Positions 11,201-22,139 of a stretch of 64,000 nucleotides of DNA are shown piece after piece; the first letter of the stretch is position 1; each line of letters opens with the position of its first letter. The stretch comes from Tricholomella constricta (taxonomy: Eukaryota > Basidiomycota > Agaricomycetes > Agaricales > Lyophyllaceae). The stretch lies in the NCBI GenBank assembly GCA_013368375.1, contig JAACJP010000063.1, forward strand, positions 1 to 64,000. The letters run 5' to 3'. A model generated the notes under the pieces. It was given only the letters and a program-made list of their open reading frames with translations, was not told the DNA's origin and did no database searches. The position numbers were made by a program, and so were the translations under genes.

Positions 11201-12096
11201 GCCGGCGACGTGCGTGGACATGTGCCGACTCTCGTGTCTGGAGAGGCATGTCCTTGATTGTTGGCCTTTGCAACTCGTCATTACTTGCCCACTCAGTTCG
11301 CAGATCAGAGGAATGGGGTGGTTACTATATTGGTGCGTTAACTTCTATCCTAATGCTCAGTCGGTCGTCTCATGGCTTATGCAGTGCTTTCCAAACGTAT
11401 TCGACATGTCGATGTCGATGTTACCTCCTGTCGCCTTTGAACCCGCTGTCCGCATCACCGCCGCTGAAGTCAATGACGGCTCGAGCACCTTTAACACCTC
11501 AAGAAAGCATGCAAAGTCAGCGGTACGCAATGTCATTTTTACTCTCAACCCTTGACTTATCATTTTGAAAGGCTCCCTGGTCGTTACGTTGGTCTTAGGT
11601 TGCGGGGTGGGACAGGGGCTGGGATGCGGGGTGGGGGGTGGGGGGGCGTTTAGGGCGGAATCTAAGCGGTGCTCAAGGGAAAGGAATGTATGTGCTTTGT
11701 GAGGTAGGGCCTGCGTGTACTGGAGTGTGGGCTTGTCTAGGGCTTGTACGTAGTCATACGAAGGCAAATCGAACGCACAGATCCAGGGAAATAAGTGCAC
11801 AACTTCAAAAAAAGGATGAGAGAGAGATGAAGTGAATAACATTAGTATGGTGCGGCATCAAATATAACAAGGTGAATAAAAATGGTCCGAGGTGCGCGGC
11901 GCCCTCAGTGAGGGCGCCGTGAAGTGGAAACTAAAGACGGCAAAGGTGGTAATAAAGCTCCGAGAACTAAGCTAAGGATTTCACTGAGGGAGCATTGTAT
12001 ATACAACAGATATATTGTTGTAGGTGGGTAAGAAATAAACACTTACTAATGATGGTGTTTGGTCGCAGTGGTGGGAAGGAAAGTGAGAATAGTTGC
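11180..12096. other. Unassigned sequence with one palindrome
   Basis: At 11,190-11,250 a block (CATGTGCCGACTCTCGTGTCTGGAGAG) resembles the minus strand near 46,310-46,345. Beyond that, open stretches are short and I see no gene. The palindrome at 11,898-11,918 is listed separately. Confidence 0.35.
11898..11918 (+). repeat. Dispersed CCCTCAGTGAGGG palindrome
   Basis: Preceded by GGTCCGAGGTGCGC, the same left context found at 40,807-40,823 and, with small changes, at other single copies. It lies about 180 bp upstream of Helitron-like copy A, the same arrangement seen for copies C, D and E. Confidence 0.85.
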
Positions 12097-12862
12097 TCTC
12101 GGTGGTCATTTTCATACTGCCCTACTACATATCGTGTATTCCACCAAAGCAGAATTGGACAACAAGCGGAGGGTACTGCAGTGTCAAGGAATGTTTTGGG
12201 CTGTCGAGGCAGTGAGGAAAGGCCGCGTGAGCACGACACAGTGCGCGGTGGGCGGGGCAGAATGGTTGGAGGCGGTGGCCGGCAATTGCCGAGGCGCTTC
12301 CCGCGCCCGCGCGCCAGGTCACAAAGATCCCTGACGCGTTTCAACAGTTCAGCCGCGTAGCCTCTGGAAAATTCAGGACGAGGGCAGATCCAAATTGCGC
12401 AGCACACGCACAAATTTTTGTGGCGCACGCAGCTGTAGTCAATATTTTAGAAATTGAAAACCGCCCGGTACCGAGTTTCAGCACAGCCACATCAGCCACC
12501 CGCCCGAACCCCCCACAAAGAATTGTCCATAGCTCACTCAATTCTTCACCGATTTTCGTAAGGAAAAGTGCGACCTCCATCAAATGCATAGGCAAATGTC
12601 CTCCGATACCAAGATCTCGGATGTGGCAGCGTTGAAGACACTCAATAGTGTACTTTCCCACGCTTTTGCCCCTCTTTTCGGTGCACCATAGCACCACCGA
12701 AAATACACATCTCGTCAAACCGATTGCTGCGTGCGATAGAGGACATGTGAAAGTATATATTTTACTGTTGGTTTGACCCAGATTGCTTGTTTCAATCTTG
12801 AGAAAAATCGGGTCCAAAATCTGAATGGATAATGACCCGTTATCCGCCCCGCCAATGACTAG
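12097..12862 (+). mobile_element. Helitron-like non-autonomous element, copy A
   Basis: Starts near TCTCGGTGGTCATTT and ends in hairpin GGATAACG-ACC-CGTTATCC (as GGATAATGACCCGTTATCC in this copy, one mismatch) followed by GCCCCGCCAATGACTAG. Interior landmarks shared with all copies: GGTGGCCGGCAATTGCCGAGGCG, CAGGTCACAAAGATCCCTGACG, AAATTGAAAACCGCCC, CACGCTTTTGCCCCTCTTTTCGG. A minus-strand reading of 158 codons (12,341-12,817) is open here and in three other copies. The base after CTAG is T. There are no terminal inverted repeats. Confidence 0.5.
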
Positions 12863-14500
12863 TTACCTTGCTCGTACCTATTTCGATATGCCGAATACGT
12901 CGAGACCAGGTGCGTGTGAGTGTTCACTATGGGAAGGGCAGAGCGCGGCGTCGGGATTGGCAGGGTTTCTTCGGAGAGAGCGTTGGACCAGAATTTATCT
13001 ATCTTACCTGTTGGAAAGATCGCCAAACCTACGCCTTCATCTGCGCTACCACCCCACAGAATTGAGACACCAGAGCAATACAAAGATTGTAAACATAGCG
13101 AACGCTCGAAGTATTAGAGGCGAAAATGGATTGCCTTGCTTGCCGCATAGCCATTCAGCGTCCCACATCGTGCAGTGCAATTTGCATAGACGCGGTAATT
13201 TATCGCAGATCTGTCCGCTTTGGGTGGGGAGGGAGTCGAACGGAACGGGTGGACGGATCACCGACGTCCCGGACAGTGGCATGACAGCTCGTCGATGAAT
13301 TGTGCGAAACCTCGGGAACTTGGATTGAGAGACAACGGGCACGGAGTTCTGGGAGGCATTAGTATCCTTATGAGCACTGATTGAAGAGAAAGAGAGGAGG
13401 TGGAACAGGATTGAGTCGAAAGCCAAACACCAAAGAACGGAAACTGAAGGTGCATGGACGGCGAGCACTGGTCCACACACGCCAAGTCCCGAGGAAAAAG
13501 GAGAAAAGAAAACAGAAAATATAGAGACCGAGGAGATGCAGCCCGAATACCATTCTTTAAATGATATATACACTCAGCAGCGGCAGCAGCAGTGCCCTCA
13601 TATGTAAATGCCCAAAATACCCTTACATCCCCCCGCCCCCGCTCCCTCTCATTCCCTACCACCCATCGCAGACACGACATGACACGACACGACACGAGAT
13701 CCACATACCAGATACTAGATAAGCAGTGCTAGTCCTCCTTCTTGGACCGACGCGATTCTCGACCTCGTCGATGGAGGCGGCGTCAGAGACGGGGCCTGTA
13801 GGTGCGGCTGGACGAGGGGGAGAGGGAAACGGCGTCAGTCGGGTGTGCTTTGAGGAGGGCAAGGTGAAAGTGAAAGCTCAGCGGGACGAAAGTGTAGATA
13901 TAGGGACACACGCACCGCTGACTGCCTTGAATGGGCGCTTGAGGCCGACCTCTGTGGGCTTAGCGAGGAGATGGATGGAGACGAGCTTGGCGTCGTATAA
14001 GTGCTTGAAGCCCATGAGTGCCTGGATGACGAGCGCCTACGTGTACTTGAGTATAGGTCATCAACGCCATCATTGCGATGCCCATGTAGGCGGTGTGGAG
14101 CTGCGGGAAGGGATTTCATGACACGAATGAGTTTATGGGGACAGACCACGACTTTGGAGGTATCCGAGAAATCGTAATCGTGGATCGTGGCGGTGACGAG
14201 GACGCCAGATTCCGAGGACTTCAGGTGAGGTGAGGCCAAGGAGAGTGTGCATGGCTGGGACGTTGAGGGAGTCGGTGACGCAGTGGACGTGAATCTGGTG
14301 TCCCCGCTAAAGATCAAGTACATTACGAAATCAGAGTTTTGGGAGGGGGATGGGGAGATGAATGCGTACGGGATGGTCCGTCGGAACTTGTTCCTTGAGT
14401 ATACACCCGGCCTTGGCTTCTGCCTCACGGGTGTGGACCGTTAAAGGCTTACCGAGCCCTACAGCCTGCATAATCTAGCGGGCGAAGACTGCTTGCTAGA
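12863..14500. other. Degenerate gene-like sequence; contains partner of the 2.1-kb block
   Basis: 13,240-13,640 pairs with 2,130-2,560. From 13,835 to 14,428 the minus strand is open for 197 codons (KFRRTIPYAFISPSPSQNSD at the start, later LTATIHDYDFSD-like text near 14,170). This might be a decayed exon, but Ser-rich low complexity takes over at its end and I do not recognise it. Next to it are GACACGACACGACACGAC short repeats (13,672-13,700). Confidence 0.35.
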
Positions 14501-14639
14501 TGTCATGCGTGAGTTGTTGTAGCTCGCCCAGCCGACGCAGCAAGGGGGAACATTGCTTCGATGCTGTTGTGAGGTCTAGGGACGAAAAAAAAAAACCCAT
14601 AGAGGAATGTACATGTCCTTCTCCACCTAGTCGTCGTTA

Positions 14640-15600
14640 TGCTTCGCTTCGAGTCTGGAAAGCCCATGAGAATGAAAATGGCACGGCACTGGGAGGAGGC
14701 AGCAATGGTTCTTACGGATAAGCGCCTGCAAGAAACGGCGTCAGAATATCGCTGCAGGAAGATAGAGGTGCTGGGACTCACCCATGACGAACCAGCACTC
14801 ATACCTCCCCAGACTCGCTCGATGCTCAGGCATCACCGCGCTTTTTGCGAACGGCCTCCAGATCTTCTGCACAAGCGCCGTGCATGTTTGCACCTGTTCC
14901 GATACGCAAGGGTTCGGTGGATCCTCTTGCGGTGGTGACGACGGGCGGGACGGCACAAGATGGGGTGAAAGACGGCGTTGGGGCGGCACCCGTTCCTGAC
15001 AAAACGAGTGTGGTCGCCTGCGATGCAGGCGTTGAGTGCGAGGTCTTAGGGTGTCGAGAACATGTATGAAGGGTTTGGGGAGACTGAGGTAGGCATAGAC
15101 TATAAGCGGATCAGCGAGGTAGGCGTCACTGGGGGATAGTGAGGGCGGCCGACAAGGGGATAGGGGTGGTGGTGTGTCGGGGTAGGCTGTGAGCCAGCGT
15201 GGCGGCGGAGCATCTCGCGGCTGGAGGGGGCGGGTACGACGACTATGTCGAAGTCGTCGGCGGTCGTGGACGGCGAAGAGGGCACGGTTGTGCGCTCGAT
15301 GGCGGGGGCGCTAGTTGTGCGATGGCTGCGATGTTGAAGGTGGTGGCACTGCCAACACTTCTATTCCTCTAGAACGTCTCCGTCCTGGACGATGCCAAAA
15401 ATCGCTGCATGGCATCACCTGGAGCAGTCATCACAGGCAATGCTCACATGGTCGACGGTTAAGCCACAAATGCAGCTAAGGGCTTCGGGGTCTTGTTTTT
15501 GAACGGCGTTGGAGGACGAAGGGCGCTTGCGAGTGCTGTGCTTCTCGAATGCTTGTTTCAGGCGAGAACAGCCGTGACGCCTCAAAGGACGTCTCGAGAC
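14640..15600 (-). pseudogene. SET3-like PHD/SET protein pseudogene, copy 2
   Basis: Reading the minus strand from 15,550 down: a PHD finger, ALSCICGLTVDHVSIACDDC, continues as SR*CHAAIFGIVQDGDVLEE*KCWQC, where both stops fall exactly on the conserved tryptophans (TGG to TGA near 15,417; TGG to TAG near 15,373). The Cys4-His-Cys-type ligand pattern is visible but one Cys of HAAC has become Ile. Next comes the linker (DAYLADPLIVYAYLSLPKPF, near 15,085-15,145), then DLALNACIAGDHTRFVRNG and CRPNAVFHPILC near 14,950-15,050, which matches the start of the SET domain. A GTGAGT...CTGCAG intron sits near 14,751-14,780. At least two frameshifts separate these blocks. The parent would be a chromatin reader/writer of the SET3 type; this copy cannot make protein. 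Confidence 0.68.
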
Positions 15601-16620
15601 ACCGACTACATACCCGGTAGCAGTTTGACGAACAGGTCCTCGTCCCACATCACCCTATCCTTTTCGAAAAGGACTACGATTGTCGACACTCCTAGCCACG
15701 TCGATTCGACCCGTGTGAGTCAAAATAAAAGAGCAACAATAAATGAAGCGAGACGCACCAAAAGCAAGGTACCGAAACTTCTGTCCACGCAGGACTTGTT
15801 CACCCTCCTCCACCTTCGTCTTGATGCTGCCCACCATCATAGCCCCGACGCAGACCACTATGACACGTCCAAACTGCGAGCTGTCAATGGGCACGACCTT
15901 GCGCACATTCTCCCCACACACGTCGAGCGAGCTGCATACAGCCTGCGGCTAGCGACCCCTCAATTCAAATATAAATCATTTAGCTCTACAAAACACAACA
16001 CAGAAAAGATCGTAGCACGAGACGTACGTTGATGGTATAGTACTCGCCAGTGAGGAAGATCGTCGGCCCAAGCTTGCCCTCCATCGGCGATTGGAAATAG
16101 GGCGCGAGCCCAAAGATCGCAAGCGCGTCGCCGATGTAGCGGTCAGACTGGCCTTTGTCTAGGCGCTGCACGGTGAATTTGCAGCCTTTGATCCAGTGCC
16201 GTGTTGCCTCGTCAATCGTGACAAAGATCATAAGGCGGCAGTCGGCGGCGCTGACGAGGCGGTATGAATGACTGAGCTTATCGATGAGTTCGAGCAGAGG
16301 GCTTGCGTTTGCTGTAGCTCCGATCGTCAGCAAGATTTCATCAACCTGACTCAGCTTTTTTCTTACCGTTGAACGTTTCTAAAGGGGATGCCATAAGTGA
16401 GTATGCGAAAACGAATGTACTGTTGATAGATCACGAACTAAAGAGTCGAGTGGGTCGAGGACCTTATCGACTTTGAGCCCAGGGAAATCGATGAAGGCGG
16501 GGATGTCGAGCGCCTACTGAGCGAATCATGGTTGATACCTTGCTTGATGGACAGCGACTTGCGCAAATGTTAGTGATGGCGGAGAGGAGACATATGCCGA
16601 TTTGACTAGAAAATCACGAA
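15600..16620 (-). pseudogene. Phosphatidylserine decarboxylase pseudogene, copy 1
   Basis: The family decarboxylates phosphatidylserine to phosphatidylethanolamine after self-cleavage at a G-S-T motif that makes a pyruvoyl group. Minus-strand blocks in order: LSIKQGINHDSL (near 16,530-16,565), LDIPAFIDFPGLKVD (near 16,460-16,505), KTFN (near 16,370), YRLVSAADCRLMIF with WIKGCKFTVQRLD (16,150-16,275), AIFGLAPYFQSPMEGKLGP and GEYYTIN (16,030-16,115), ENVRKVVPIDS and GAMMVGSIKTKVEEGE (15,800-15,915), then after an intron (about 15,690-15,757) STIVVLFEKDRVMWDEDL. Two functional motifs are damaged: the normally invariant D-Y-H-x-x-H stretch has lost about five residues (LAP-YFQSP), and the residue before the cleavage serine reads Val instead of Gly. 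Frameshifts and an early stop add to this. Intron positions are kept. Confidence 0.82.
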
Positions 16621-16784
16621 GGAAATCCTTATTCTTGATTGTGGTGGACTTAGTGAATGGTGCTGGCGACGACAAGAAAAACGATGATGGGGTACGAGAT
16701 GTGCAGGTGGTGTCGAGGCCAAGCGCCGATGAGGAGGGTGTCGGCGAAAAGGCATATGGTGTCAGTATGAACGCCGAGATGCGC

Positions 16785-16805
16785 GGCACCCTCAGTGAGG
16801 GTGCC
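16785..16805 (+). repeat. Dispersed CCCTCAGTGAGGG palindrome
   Basis: Same extended right context as 7402 and 40,824 (CCTGAAAGAAATG, then TATGACGCCGGAGC and ATGGAGAGGAT). Confidence 0.85.
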
Positions 16806-16809
16806 CTGA

Positions 16810-17530
16810 AAGAAATGCCAGTCCTTAAACTATGACGCCGGAGCCGAAGTGCGGGTCCATGGAGAGGATGTCGGGTCGTGGTGCACTGAGGTTGCAGAAG
16901 ACGACAGAAATCCAATACTCGACTAACGGACACATACCCTCCTGGATAGGCAATACATAAGCAGATCTGAACATCGTTAGCAACCCACAGCAGGAATCAA
17001 TGCGAACTTGACGCACCGTCATACCGAGAACAGTCTGGGCGACTTCGCATAGCGCGCCTTCCTCAACATCCTCCTCTCCATCGCCCTTCCTGGATAGTGC
17101 CGATGGCGACGTCAGTTCCCGTGATGGCTTCGACAGCGGCCTCATACATGCTAATGTGCCTGATCTATCATAAAATGAGGAAGAGAAAATGATTGGAAGT
17201 GGAAATGAGCGGCATACCATGTCAGGCGGAGCAGTTGCACATAATGGAGTCATGATCGCCTTTCTTGAACACCTATACAACGTTTTCAGTGGCGGCACGC
17301 ATGCTCCAATATGTGTGTCATCCACCAATAGATCAAGTTACGCCGCTGCGCCCCGACCATCGCATGCACTGTCGAGGTAGAGAAAGATATGAAAGAAAGG
17401 CGTGAAAATGGAACGATAAAAACTCACATCAAGCATGCTTTGGTCATCACCTCTACGGGCATTCACCCGAATTGTATCGGTGAAATGAGGAGAGGGAATA
17501 AAGAGGGAGGAAGGTATAGATGGCCGTGAA
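16810..17530. other. No identifiable gene
   Basis: Minus strand open stretches between the decarboxylase and tartrate dehydrogenase relics (for example YEAAVEAITGTDVAIGTI near 17,090-17,150) could be decayed exons, but I cannot place them. Confidence 0.3.
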
Positions 17531-17539
17531 GTCATTCAG

Positions 17540-18000
17540 ATTTCGATCCAATTCATATGAATATGTTTCGCACGGTCAATGTGAGGGGGCTCTGATCCGA
17601 CGCCTCATGTATACATATGTCTCTGGTGGATCGAGTTGCATGCTCATTCTCAATTACGCCTCCCCGTCTCGCCAGCTCAAAGGCGTACTTCACGACCTCG
17701 ATCGACTCCGGTTCGCGAACACAGTGTTCTGGATTACGTCTCCCTGTCTTCAAGATCTTGCCGCCGATAGAGCTATAGTCACCTTCCGTATTCTCTCGTA
17801 CGATGACGAAATCGATAGGTATGCCTTCCCGGTTCGCTAGAGGCAATGTAACTCCTGGGATGAGACGGCAGGGCCTAAAATTGTTGTACTGATCAAACTC
17901 TCGTCGAAACGTCAGGATGCGCAGAGCGGGAGGCATCACCTCCAAAACCGGTACCATCGCCACGGAGAATGGCAATGGTGTAGGAGCGCTGTGAGGCCAT
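17540..18000 (-). pseudogene. Tartrate dehydrogenase-like (Iso_dh family) pseudogene
   Basis: The family comprises NAD-dependent beta-decarboxylating dehydrogenases for tartrate/D-malate, related to isopropylmalate dehydrogenase. On the minus strand an ATG at 17,998-18,000 begins MASQRSYTIAILRGDGTG, the N-terminal nucleotide-binding start. After a one-base frameshift the text EVMPPALRIL continues, then jumps directly to FDQYNNFRPCRLIPGVTLPL and IDFVIVRENTEGDYSSIGG, followed by a degraded FELARR block. In intact homologues some 70 residues lie between the two parts, so there is an internal deletion near 17,900. The C-terminal half with the metal-binding aspartates is missing. IDFVIVRENTEG is the diagnostic substrate-loop motif; assignment to tartrate rather than isopropylmalate dehydrogenase rests on the YSSIGG continuation. 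Confidence 0.75.
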
Positions 18001-18646
18001 CGTTGTCGTGTGAGTAAACGATGCTTTCGAAGTCTTATGGCTTTCTGAGGTCAATTGCAGCTCAGTAGTTCGTACATGGACTGCCTTGGTGAGAATCGAT
18101 GGTTCTACTTGTAATCATCGAGGACCAATCAAATGGACAGGATTAGCGGTGGACCAGTATTGTGACCATCTCGACGACTCCTAAGTCAACACGGAAGCCG
18201 CAGAGAGGCACAGGCGTCGAATAGTGGAACTGAGAACAGCGCATCCAGCGCTAGATTTGACCCCAACGGACCCTTTCCCCGAACCGCTGAAACATGCCAC
18301 ATTACGCTGCGGTGCGTGTCGAGACTACTGCCCGAACCGGTGTTTATCGATGAGACACTGCCTTATCGATCTCTACAACTGGAACGGTGGGCAGCAATTC
18401 TAGCGACAGTGATGACACAATGAATACCGTATATCCTCAGTGCTCAATTGGACCGGCCCACGAGTCTGACTTTGGAGACTCGATCCATCTGCGGTGATTC
18501 TTTCCTATTGATTGGCAGTGCAACGCTGTTCAGCCGCGTTGAACTGGACCATGCAGATGCCCGTTTCCTTTTCCCTTCACTGTACAGTTCTTAGTCTTTG
18601 TTTCGAATAAAATCGATATTTCTTGCACTGATCATGATGACGTGCG

Positions 18647-18667
18647 CGCGCCCTCAATGAGGGCGCG
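18647..18667 (+). repeat. Dispersed palindrome, variant centre (CTCAATGAG)
   Basis: GCGCCCTCAATGAGGGCGC: the central base triplet differs from the consensus, and the arms have changed coordinately to CGCG. Confidence 0.75.
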
Positions 18668-19963
18668 ACATGCTTAGCACTACGAAAAACGCATCTCGGC
18701 CACTGAGGCAGAACACAATGAGCACACCCAACACCGAAGGCCGAGGTACAAGAGCTCGCCGTCTGGAAGGTACATGAACAAGGCTTCGCAGATGACCCCA
18801 ACGACGTTGCCCCGCCCGCTTGCTCATATCCTTTCCAGCCTCACCCGCTGCTCTGCTAAAAATATTTGAATTCATGAACAACAGAGACAGATACAGACGC
18901 AAACGGGCAAGGGTGGGACTCTCCGGCCATGGCGGAGGGAGGATATGCGGATCGCGCAGCCACAGCGATGACCACTGCCTCTCCAGCCGCAACACCAACA
19001 TCCTCATTTGCTTCGTCTCCACCTCTTGGCCAGACAAGGGACGCTTCGCCAGCATCTGCTTCTGCTCCTGCGCCTTGGGCCTGGACATTGTTTCCTTGTC
19101 TACGAAATGGGAAGGAGAGCGGGAGGGCATAGGGAGCATCGTGACACCGGCACGCGCGTGAAGTGGGACCAGACAGGGCTCGTCGGCGTGGACCTGCTCA
19201 GGGATAGGCGGCCCCTGTGTACTTCTCGATGGTGGCGGTGACGGCAGAGTTGGACTGTCCATGGAATCGTCAGGAATCGTCAGGATGCTAATGCTCCTGG
19301 GGCATGGAGGAGGCCACGGAGGGAGACGGCCGGGTTCGTTTGGTGTCCGTTGATACGCGCTTGGGCAGGAAGGCCTTAATTGGGTCTGCAGTGGGAAGAA
19401 AAAAGGGATCATCAGGGAGGACGCGCTGCTGACCCTCTTCCTCTCCGCTTTGCTGCTCCATTGCCGCCGCTTGAGCGTCACCAACGCCCTACTCCCGCTC
19501 CCAATTCATGTCCACATCCCGTTCAGCGTCACCGTCCATGCCCGGCCCTGGTCCGCCTGCTCCTGCTTATATTGAGCATCGGCGTATTGGCATCGCTCCG
19601 GAGAGTCAACGAAAGTGCATTACGTCCACACAAACTAGACGGTCGTGACGCCAAATGACCCCGGCAACTCTCGCCAAGCGCCGGCGTCATCGCAGTACCT
19701 CCGCAACGCCTTATACCCTCCCAACCGCGACGTGCACCCTCGCGCAACTCCGTCCGATACCCACCATACCAGCCCATGCCCCACACCCTCCTACCCGCCG
19801 GCCCTCGAGCGACTCCAGAAGCCAGCTATCCCTCGATATACCCTCGCTGTCGCTGCGGGACGGCATTCGACCATCACCGCCACAGTAACCCTTTGGGACG
19901 AAGGCGTGGTCGATCAGGAATGAAAGGTGTTGAGGATGGTAGAGTGTGGTCCACGACGTGCGC

Positions 19964-19984
19964 AGCACCCTCAGTGAGGGTGCC
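19964..19984 (+). repeat. Dispersed CCCTCAGTGAGGG palindrome
   Basis: Followed at about 30 bp by CCCTGAGCCAGTAGGGGATA, a motif that also follows the copies at 34,290 and 47,895. Confidence 0.85.
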
Positions 19985-20339
19985 GCGAAGGAAAATGACG
20001 GCCCCTGAGCCAGTAGGGGATAGGCTGAGAAGCCAGGGCTATGCAAACCCCCAGTGCCGGCGGACCTTGCGGCTCTGCTGCTGGTGCGGTGGAGGGTGTA
20101 GTGACAGCCGCACTGTGTCGGCACGACCGTAGGTGCCAGTAGGAGTGGTCCATCCGACAAATTCTCTGCCCACGGCCACCTCGTACTGCTCGTCACTAGC
20201 CCCTGAAAACAAACCCCAGTGTCCCATGTCCATCCCAAACGCTAGTGATCATCTTCACTCCAGTCGCCGTTCCGCTATCACCCTCGCCTTGTACACCACC
20301 CCCCCTCTCGGCTGCCCACATCCTGCAACAGCACCTCCC

Positions 20340-21120
20340 CGACCCCTCGCCAGAGCACTCTCCCCGCCATCGATGAGCGTCCCAATCCGCCAGCTGAGGA
20401 TTGCAGTCGCACCCCACAGCACATGCCTTATCCCTCCAGCGCCGCCTCAAACTTCCCACATGCACCTCCCGCCCCTCCCTCCTTTTCCTTTGCCACCCCT
20501 CTGCATCCATCGACGGTCCCCTCGCGGGCGCGGGGAACCAGCACTCGGAGGAATTCGGGTTCGAGTTGTGTTCCAGGGCATGGTCGGCGCTCACTTCCTG
20601 GACGGTGTGATGCGCGTATAGCGGGGGAAGGACATGGACGCTGAGCACGGGAGGGATTCGTGGGTATGCCAGTGTATGGTGTAACCGAGATGAGCTCGAG
20701 TAGGGAAGGAGGCGGGTGTGCACTGGTGCAGAGGAGACACGGACCGGCGCCAAGGTGGGTGGAGGTGGGTTATCGCCAGGGCGAGTGCGCGGGGGATGTT
20801 CGAGTAGCAGAATGGCAAGCTGCGAGCGCATGCGCGGTCCGAGCGGCATTTGGAGGCTGAGGACAGTGTAGTGGAGCGCTGGGAGGGGAGAGGGGGCAGT
20901 GAGCGAGCGGAATAGCAAAGTATGACATGTACTCACCTTGAGCGGTCGCGTCTCGGTGACCTATGCTGCCTCCTTATATACACAGTCTGTGGTCCAGCGA
21001 AATTGGTGAGTGTTGCATGAATTTGAGAGGGATGAACGGAACGTACCAGTGATCCAGTGATCCTCCGCAGTCTCGCGTCGTCCACCCCCATCTCGCGCGG
21101 CGCGAGGTCCATCCATTAAC
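20340..21120. repeat. Gene-fragment families X (inverted) and Y (copy 2)
   Basis: 20,340-20,560 matches family X (CTCCCCGCCATCGATGAGCGTCCCAATCC...GATTGCAGTCGCACCCCACAGCAC) but in the opposite orientation to copies at 35.2, 36.2, 48.95 and 60.2 kb. 20,750-21,100 is family Y on the minus strand, with the intron tract GCTCACTGCCCCCTCTCCCCTCCCAG and exon LHYTVLSLQM. No intact frame. Confidence 0.5.
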
Positions 21121-21317
21121 CTATACAGCAGCAGAAGGACGACAGGCCATTTGAGCGATCTGTGCATACGTCTATTGATGAGATACGTGGAAAAAAGGAT
21201 GATCAAATGTTGAAGTTACTCACCGCATCGTCAGACACAAGCGTTGTAGCTGAGATTGAGCGAGGGCCTAGCGACAGAAGGCATCGCGGTACAAGAACGT
21301 CCGAGGTGTGCACGTGC

Positions 21318-21338
21318 GGCACCCTCAGTGAGGGTGCC
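21318..21338 (+). repeat. Dispersed CCCTCAGTGAGGG palindrome plus half-site
   Basis: A second half-site (CTGACTGAGGGCGCC) follows at 21,343-21,358, then the family W motif at 21,405. Confidence 0.85.
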
Positions 21339-21404
21339 GCATCCTGACTGAGGGCGCCTTGAAAGAAAACAGTTGTCCTCGACCAAGTCTGCATGGTGCC
21401 TGGT

Positions 21405-21600
21405 GGTACAGCCACCGATCAGTCACAAGGTATTGCTCCCACGCCTCCTCATCGACATCGACTCAGCCTTGCCTCGCTGAATGATCTCGACACCGGCGCC
21501 GCTGCACCTCTCCTCGCCGTCCGCTGTGCCTCTGGTGTGTACTTTGGTTTTAACTCTGACATGACAATTAATGTACACGCACAGAAAAGGCAATAAAAAC
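21405..21600 (+). repeat. Gene-fragment family W, copy 1
   Basis: Begins with the near-invariant GTACAGCCACCGATCAGTCAC. About 100 bp later CTCGCCGTCCGCTGTGCCTCTGG leads into a splice-like GTGTGT site. Family W copies also start at 34,502, 44,360 (short), 48,117 and 58,758. The longest copy (58.76 kb) suggests exon-intron-exon structure. Confidence 0.6.
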
Positions 21601-21689
21601 CCTCCAGTCCCCCACAGAAACGCGATATGAAGAGCGACAAGTGGACATAGAACAGCAGCGACTCTCGATCGCGATTTCGAGTGCGACAT

Positions 21690-22130
21690 GACATTCCGTC
21701 GCGCTCAGACTAGGACAGGGAGAGGGAGAGGGAGAGTAGGATGTCGTTCAAGGTGCGCAAATGCTGGATTGACCGCGAGTCGGAGGCGCTCAGTGTCGGT
21801 GCGCCCCAGACCCGCAAACCGCACCTGCACCCATACCGGATCCTGCACCAGGAGACGTGCGCAAGCACGGTGCGTTTCTCTTATAGTACTTTCTCCCTGT
21901 CTTGCTAACGCCAACGCGCCTTGTCGTCTGCAGCGCCTCTACCACCACTACCAAGGTCAAGACCGAAACCGAGACTGCCATCGCCCAGGCCACAACGAAA
22001 ACAACGACGTCAGCGGCAGCAGCAGCAGACGCTCCATCGGTCAGCCGTAACACTGAAACTGCAGCCCACGCAAACGCTGCACTCCCACCGCTCTACTGAC
22101 AACTTCCCCAATAATTACATCCCCAACTCC
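21690..22130 (+). pseudogene. Duplicated unidentified gene fragment, plus-strand copy (partner at 55.14-55.60 kb)
   Basis: An exon-like block ending in GAGACGTGCGCAAGCACG, a 64-bp intron (about 21,870-21,933, GTGCGTTTCTC...CTGCAG) and a downstream exon beginning CGCCTCTACCACCACTACC, then an alanine-, threonine- and glutamine-rich reading. The minus strand at 55,140-55,600 has the same order (GTGCGTTCTCTC...CTGTAG, then CGCCTTCACAACTACCTA, then GACGTCAGCAGCAGC). Exon, intron and low-complexity tail all correspond, so this is one gene duplicated in inverted orientation. I do not recognise the protein. Confidence 0.55.
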
Positions 22131-22139
22131 CACCACCAC

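Larger units (their letters stand above)
18001..20330. other. No identifiable gene; two palindromes
   Basis: Minus strand 18,654-19,484 is open for 276 codons but is compositionally biased (Pro, Arg, Ser); its GKDMSKRAG stretch near 18,800-18,840 resembles the PEX3 GWKDMGKRVG region at nucleotide level, so part may be a second, much-decayed PEX3 fragment (weak). Palindromes at 18,647 and 19,964. Confidence 0.35.

Noticed and set aside
13672..13705. GACACGACACGACACGAC run as a telomere or regulatory array
   Set aside because: Only a few units of a pentamer-like simple repeat, no orientation partner, best seen as slippage.
18654..19484. 276-codon minus-strand frame as a gene
   Set aside because: Compositional bias and no domain; only a weak nucleotide resemblance to the PEX3 region, noted as a possible relic.
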